Below are positions 6,428 to 7,179 of a DNA stretch of 7,179 nucleotides, in pieces; position 1 is the stretch's first letter; each line of letters begins with the position of its first letter. The notes beneath the pieces are model-generated. The model had not been told where the DNA came from. It saw nothing but the letters and a program-made list of their open reading frames with translations, and made no database searches. The DNA is from Chloroflexota bacterium (GTDB lineage: Bacteria; Chloroflexota; Limnocylindria; QHBO01), in assembly GCA_024636135.1 (NCBI GenBank), contig JAGXHP010000158.1, positions 1 to 7,179 on the forward strand, read 5' to 3'. A program made the translations under genes and the position numbers.

Positions 6428-6433
6428 AGTGTA
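6428..6433 (-). promoter_or_regulatory. -10 element of the thyX promoter, near-leaderless
   Basis: TACACT on the minus strand is followed by 9 nt and the thyX ATG, leaving a leader of about 2-3 nt. The only GGAGG nearby is 25 nt before the ATG, too far to act as a ribosome binding site, and it would lie upstream of this transcription start. No strong -35 is seen. Confidence 0.5.
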
Positions 6434-6460
6434 CCAGCGGCCTCCTCGATCGACATGGCC

Positions 6461-6469
6461 TTATCCACA
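6461..6469 (+). promoter_or_regulatory. exact DnaA box TTATCCACA
   Basis: This matches the DnaA-box consensus at all nine positions. It lies 43 bp upstream of the thyX start and overlaps the left arm of the inverted repeat. Nearby TGTGCATAT (6495-6503, minus-strand ATATGCACA) and TTGTGCACA (6505-6513, also on the minus strand at 6506-6514) are each one mismatch from TTATNCACA. No dnaA, dnaN or oriC gene context is present, so a regulatory role is more likely than an origin. Confidence 0.5.
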
Positions 6470-6510
6470 ACATATGGTGGTTGGCGCGGCTCGTTGTGCA
6501 TATGTTGTGC
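6465..6510. promoter_or_regulatory. pair of NrdR-box-like sites upstream of thyX
   Basis: The 16-mer at 6465-6480 (CCACAACATATGGTGG) matches 12 of 16 positions of the NrdR consensus as I recall it, acaCwAtATaTwGtgt. The 16-mer at 6495-6510 (TGTGCATATGTTGTGC) matches 9. Their starts are 30 bp apart, close to three helical turns, as in known NrdR box pairs. NrdR represses ribonucleotide reductase genes, so control of thyX would make metabolic sense. The weaker second site and the position upstream of the -10 keep confidence low. No nrdR gene is in the window. Confidence 0.35.
6466..6509. repeat. 11-bp perfect inverted repeat, 22-bp spacer
   Basis: CACAACATATG (6466-6476) and CATATGTTGTG (6499-6509) are exact reverse complements. 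The AT-rich arms stand out in GC-rich surroundings. They could be two operator half-regions or a stem with a 22-nt loop. The arms form the cores of the NrdR-like sites. Confidence 0.8.
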
Positions 6511-6515
6511 ACAAC
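6504..6515. repeat. 12-bp perfect palindrome GTTGTGCACAAC
   Basis: A perfect dyad lies just after the GGDEF stop and about 86 bp upstream of the thyX start. GTTGTGCA is also present at 6493-6500, so GTTGTGCA occurs twice 11 bp apart, one helical turn, an arrangement typical of operators. Confidence 0.75.
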
Positions 6516-6521
6516 CGGCCC

Positions 6522-7178
6522 TCATCCGCTCTCGGCGTCTCCGGTTCGGGGCGCGTCCTCGCCGCGGGCATCGGCCAACCGAACGATGCCATCGAGCCCA
6601 CCCATCGCGACCCGGTCGCCGCCTCCCTGCCGAGCGGCGACCAGCGCATCGGTCAGCCGCGCCATCAGCTCATCCGGCTCGACCTCGTCGCCGGGGTGCA
6701 CGACGGACACGCCGATGCTGACCGTGAATGTCATCGGCGGTGTCGTGCCGAACTGCACCGGTCGCTCGGCGATCCGTCGCCGGATCGCATCGGCGAAGAT
6801 CTTCGCGCCGGCCGCGTCGGTATGCGGCATCAGCGCAAGGAAGGTGTCACTCCCCGCGCGGCCGAGCGCGTCGGCCTCGCGGACGCGGACGCGGACGCGG
6901 AGTGCGATCTCTCGCAGCAGCGCGTCCCCGGCGCTGACGCCGTGATCGGCGTTGATGTCCGCGAAGCCGTCGATGTCGAGCAGCAGCGCGGAAAGAGGAT
7001 GTCGGTACCGCCGCGACGCGGCCACCTCGACCCGAAGTCGTTCCAGGATCGCCGGCCGGCTTGCCACGCCGGTGAGCGGGTCCGTCGACATCGCTCGCTC
7101 GAGCTCCGCGCGCTGCAGCTCGACGGTCCGCCGGGCCTGAAGCAGCTCCTCGATCGTGCCTCGCAGCTCACGGCCAAG
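6522..7178 (-). CDS. degenerate GGDEF-domain protein (5' end outside the window)
   Basis: The visible 218 residues are the C-terminal part of a diguanylate-cyclase-family protein whose start lies beyond the right edge. Residues 1-29 form a charged coiled-coil linker (LGRELRGTIEELLQARRTVE), followed by STDPLTGVASR at 31-41, the usual GGDEF entry. The domain fold is complete, including LLLDIDGFADIN at 65-76 and FTVSIGVS. Key catalytic positions differ: the signature is G-S-D-T-F (109-113) instead of GGDEF, the lysine of DxDxFK is alanine, and ND is N-A. The inhibitory-site RxxD (R100-E-A-D103) sits exactly five residues before the signature and is intact. It may bind c-di-GMP rather than make it. 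The last residues (about 200-218) are a polar tail. Confidence 0.88.
   Translation of the reverse strand, partial: LGRELRGTIEELLQARRTVELQRAELERAMSTDPLTGVASRPAILERLRVEVAASRRYRHPLSALLLDIDGFADINADHGVSAGDALLREIALRVRVRVREADALGRAGSDTFLALMPHTDAAGAKIFADAIRRRIAERPVQFGTTPPMTFTVSIGVSVVHPGDEVEPDELMARLTDALVAARQGGGDRVAMGGLDGIVRLADARGEDAPRTGDAESG
6881..6900. repeat. hexamer GGACGC tandem repeat, 3.3 copies
   Basis: Three full GGACGC units plus GG lie inside the GGDEF gene and encode alternating Arg-Val just before the RxxD inhibitory site. Copy change would keep the frame and add or remove an Arg-Val pair. Confidence 0.7.
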
Positions 7179-7179
7179 G

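Noticed and set aside
6461..6515. replication origin
   Set aside because: There is only one exact DnaA box, no long AT-rich unwinding region, and no dnaA, dnaN or other oriC-linked gene nearby.
5681..6721. 346-residue plus-strand open frame
   Set aside because: It spans the thyX antisense, the intergenic repeats and part of the GGDEF gene, so it cannot be a real gene beside those.
1..7179. mobile element, CRISPR, tRNA or phage-defence system
   Set aside because: No transposase, integrase, nuclease or repeat-spacer structure, no terminal repeats and no tRNA-like cloverleaf were found; all recognised genes are housekeeping or metabolic.

Overview
The window is a compact, high-GC, strongly GC3-biased piece of bacterial chromosome with ordinary housekeeping and metabolic genes. 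There are no mobile elements, CRISPR arrays, rRNA or tRNA genes. Several starts lack a Shine-Dalgarno and instead have a TANNNT-like -10 hexamer 6-9 nt before the start codon, which suggests leaderless mRNAs. This, the FAD-dependent thymidylate synthase, CsaA, the Ktr-type potassium transporter and the methylcrotonyl-CoA carboxylase subunit suggest a Chloroflexota-like or actinobacterial-like genome. That placement is inference, not a marker-gene result.

Layout from left to right. (1) 3-143 is the C-terminal tail of an unrecognised plus-strand gene, overlapping tail to tail with (2) mccB (124-1722, minus), the carboxyltransferase subunit of methylcrotonyl-CoA carboxylase (leucine breakdown). 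(3) 1781-2335 (minus) is an unrecognised 184-residue protein made of two similar halves, with a clear promoter and Shine-Dalgarno. (4) Divergent from it is csaA (2481-2816, plus). (5) 2850-3299 (plus) is an unknown 149-residue protein, possibly a winged helix; the -35 box of its promoter overlaps the csaA stop. (6) The ktrB-ktrA potassium uptake pair (3977-5410 and 3296-3946, minus) follows; the ktrA stop interlocks with the stop of (5) in one CTAG. (7) thyX (5477-6418, minus). (8) The 3' part of a GGDEF-domain gene (6522-7178, minus) runs off the right edge.

ktrB and ktrA are channel and cytosolic gate of one K+ transporter. thyX makes dTMP. The other genes have no evident shared pathway, so the window looks like a run of short independent transcription units. 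The largest gaps are 145 bp (2336-2480, divergent promoters) and 103 bp (6419-6521, upstream of thyX); no gene-free stretch exceeds 300 bp.

The most interesting non-coding structure is the thyX upstream region. It has an exact DnaA box, an 11-bp inverted repeat whose two arms form NrdR-box-like sites 30 bp apart, and a perfect 12-bp palindrome. Other points worth checking are a degenerate GGDEF domain that keeps its c-di-GMP inhibitory site, a one-residue-longer ThyX signature loop, the duplicated protein next to mccB, and a possible 8-codon leader ORF coupled to ktrB. I see no convincing undescribed multi-gene system.
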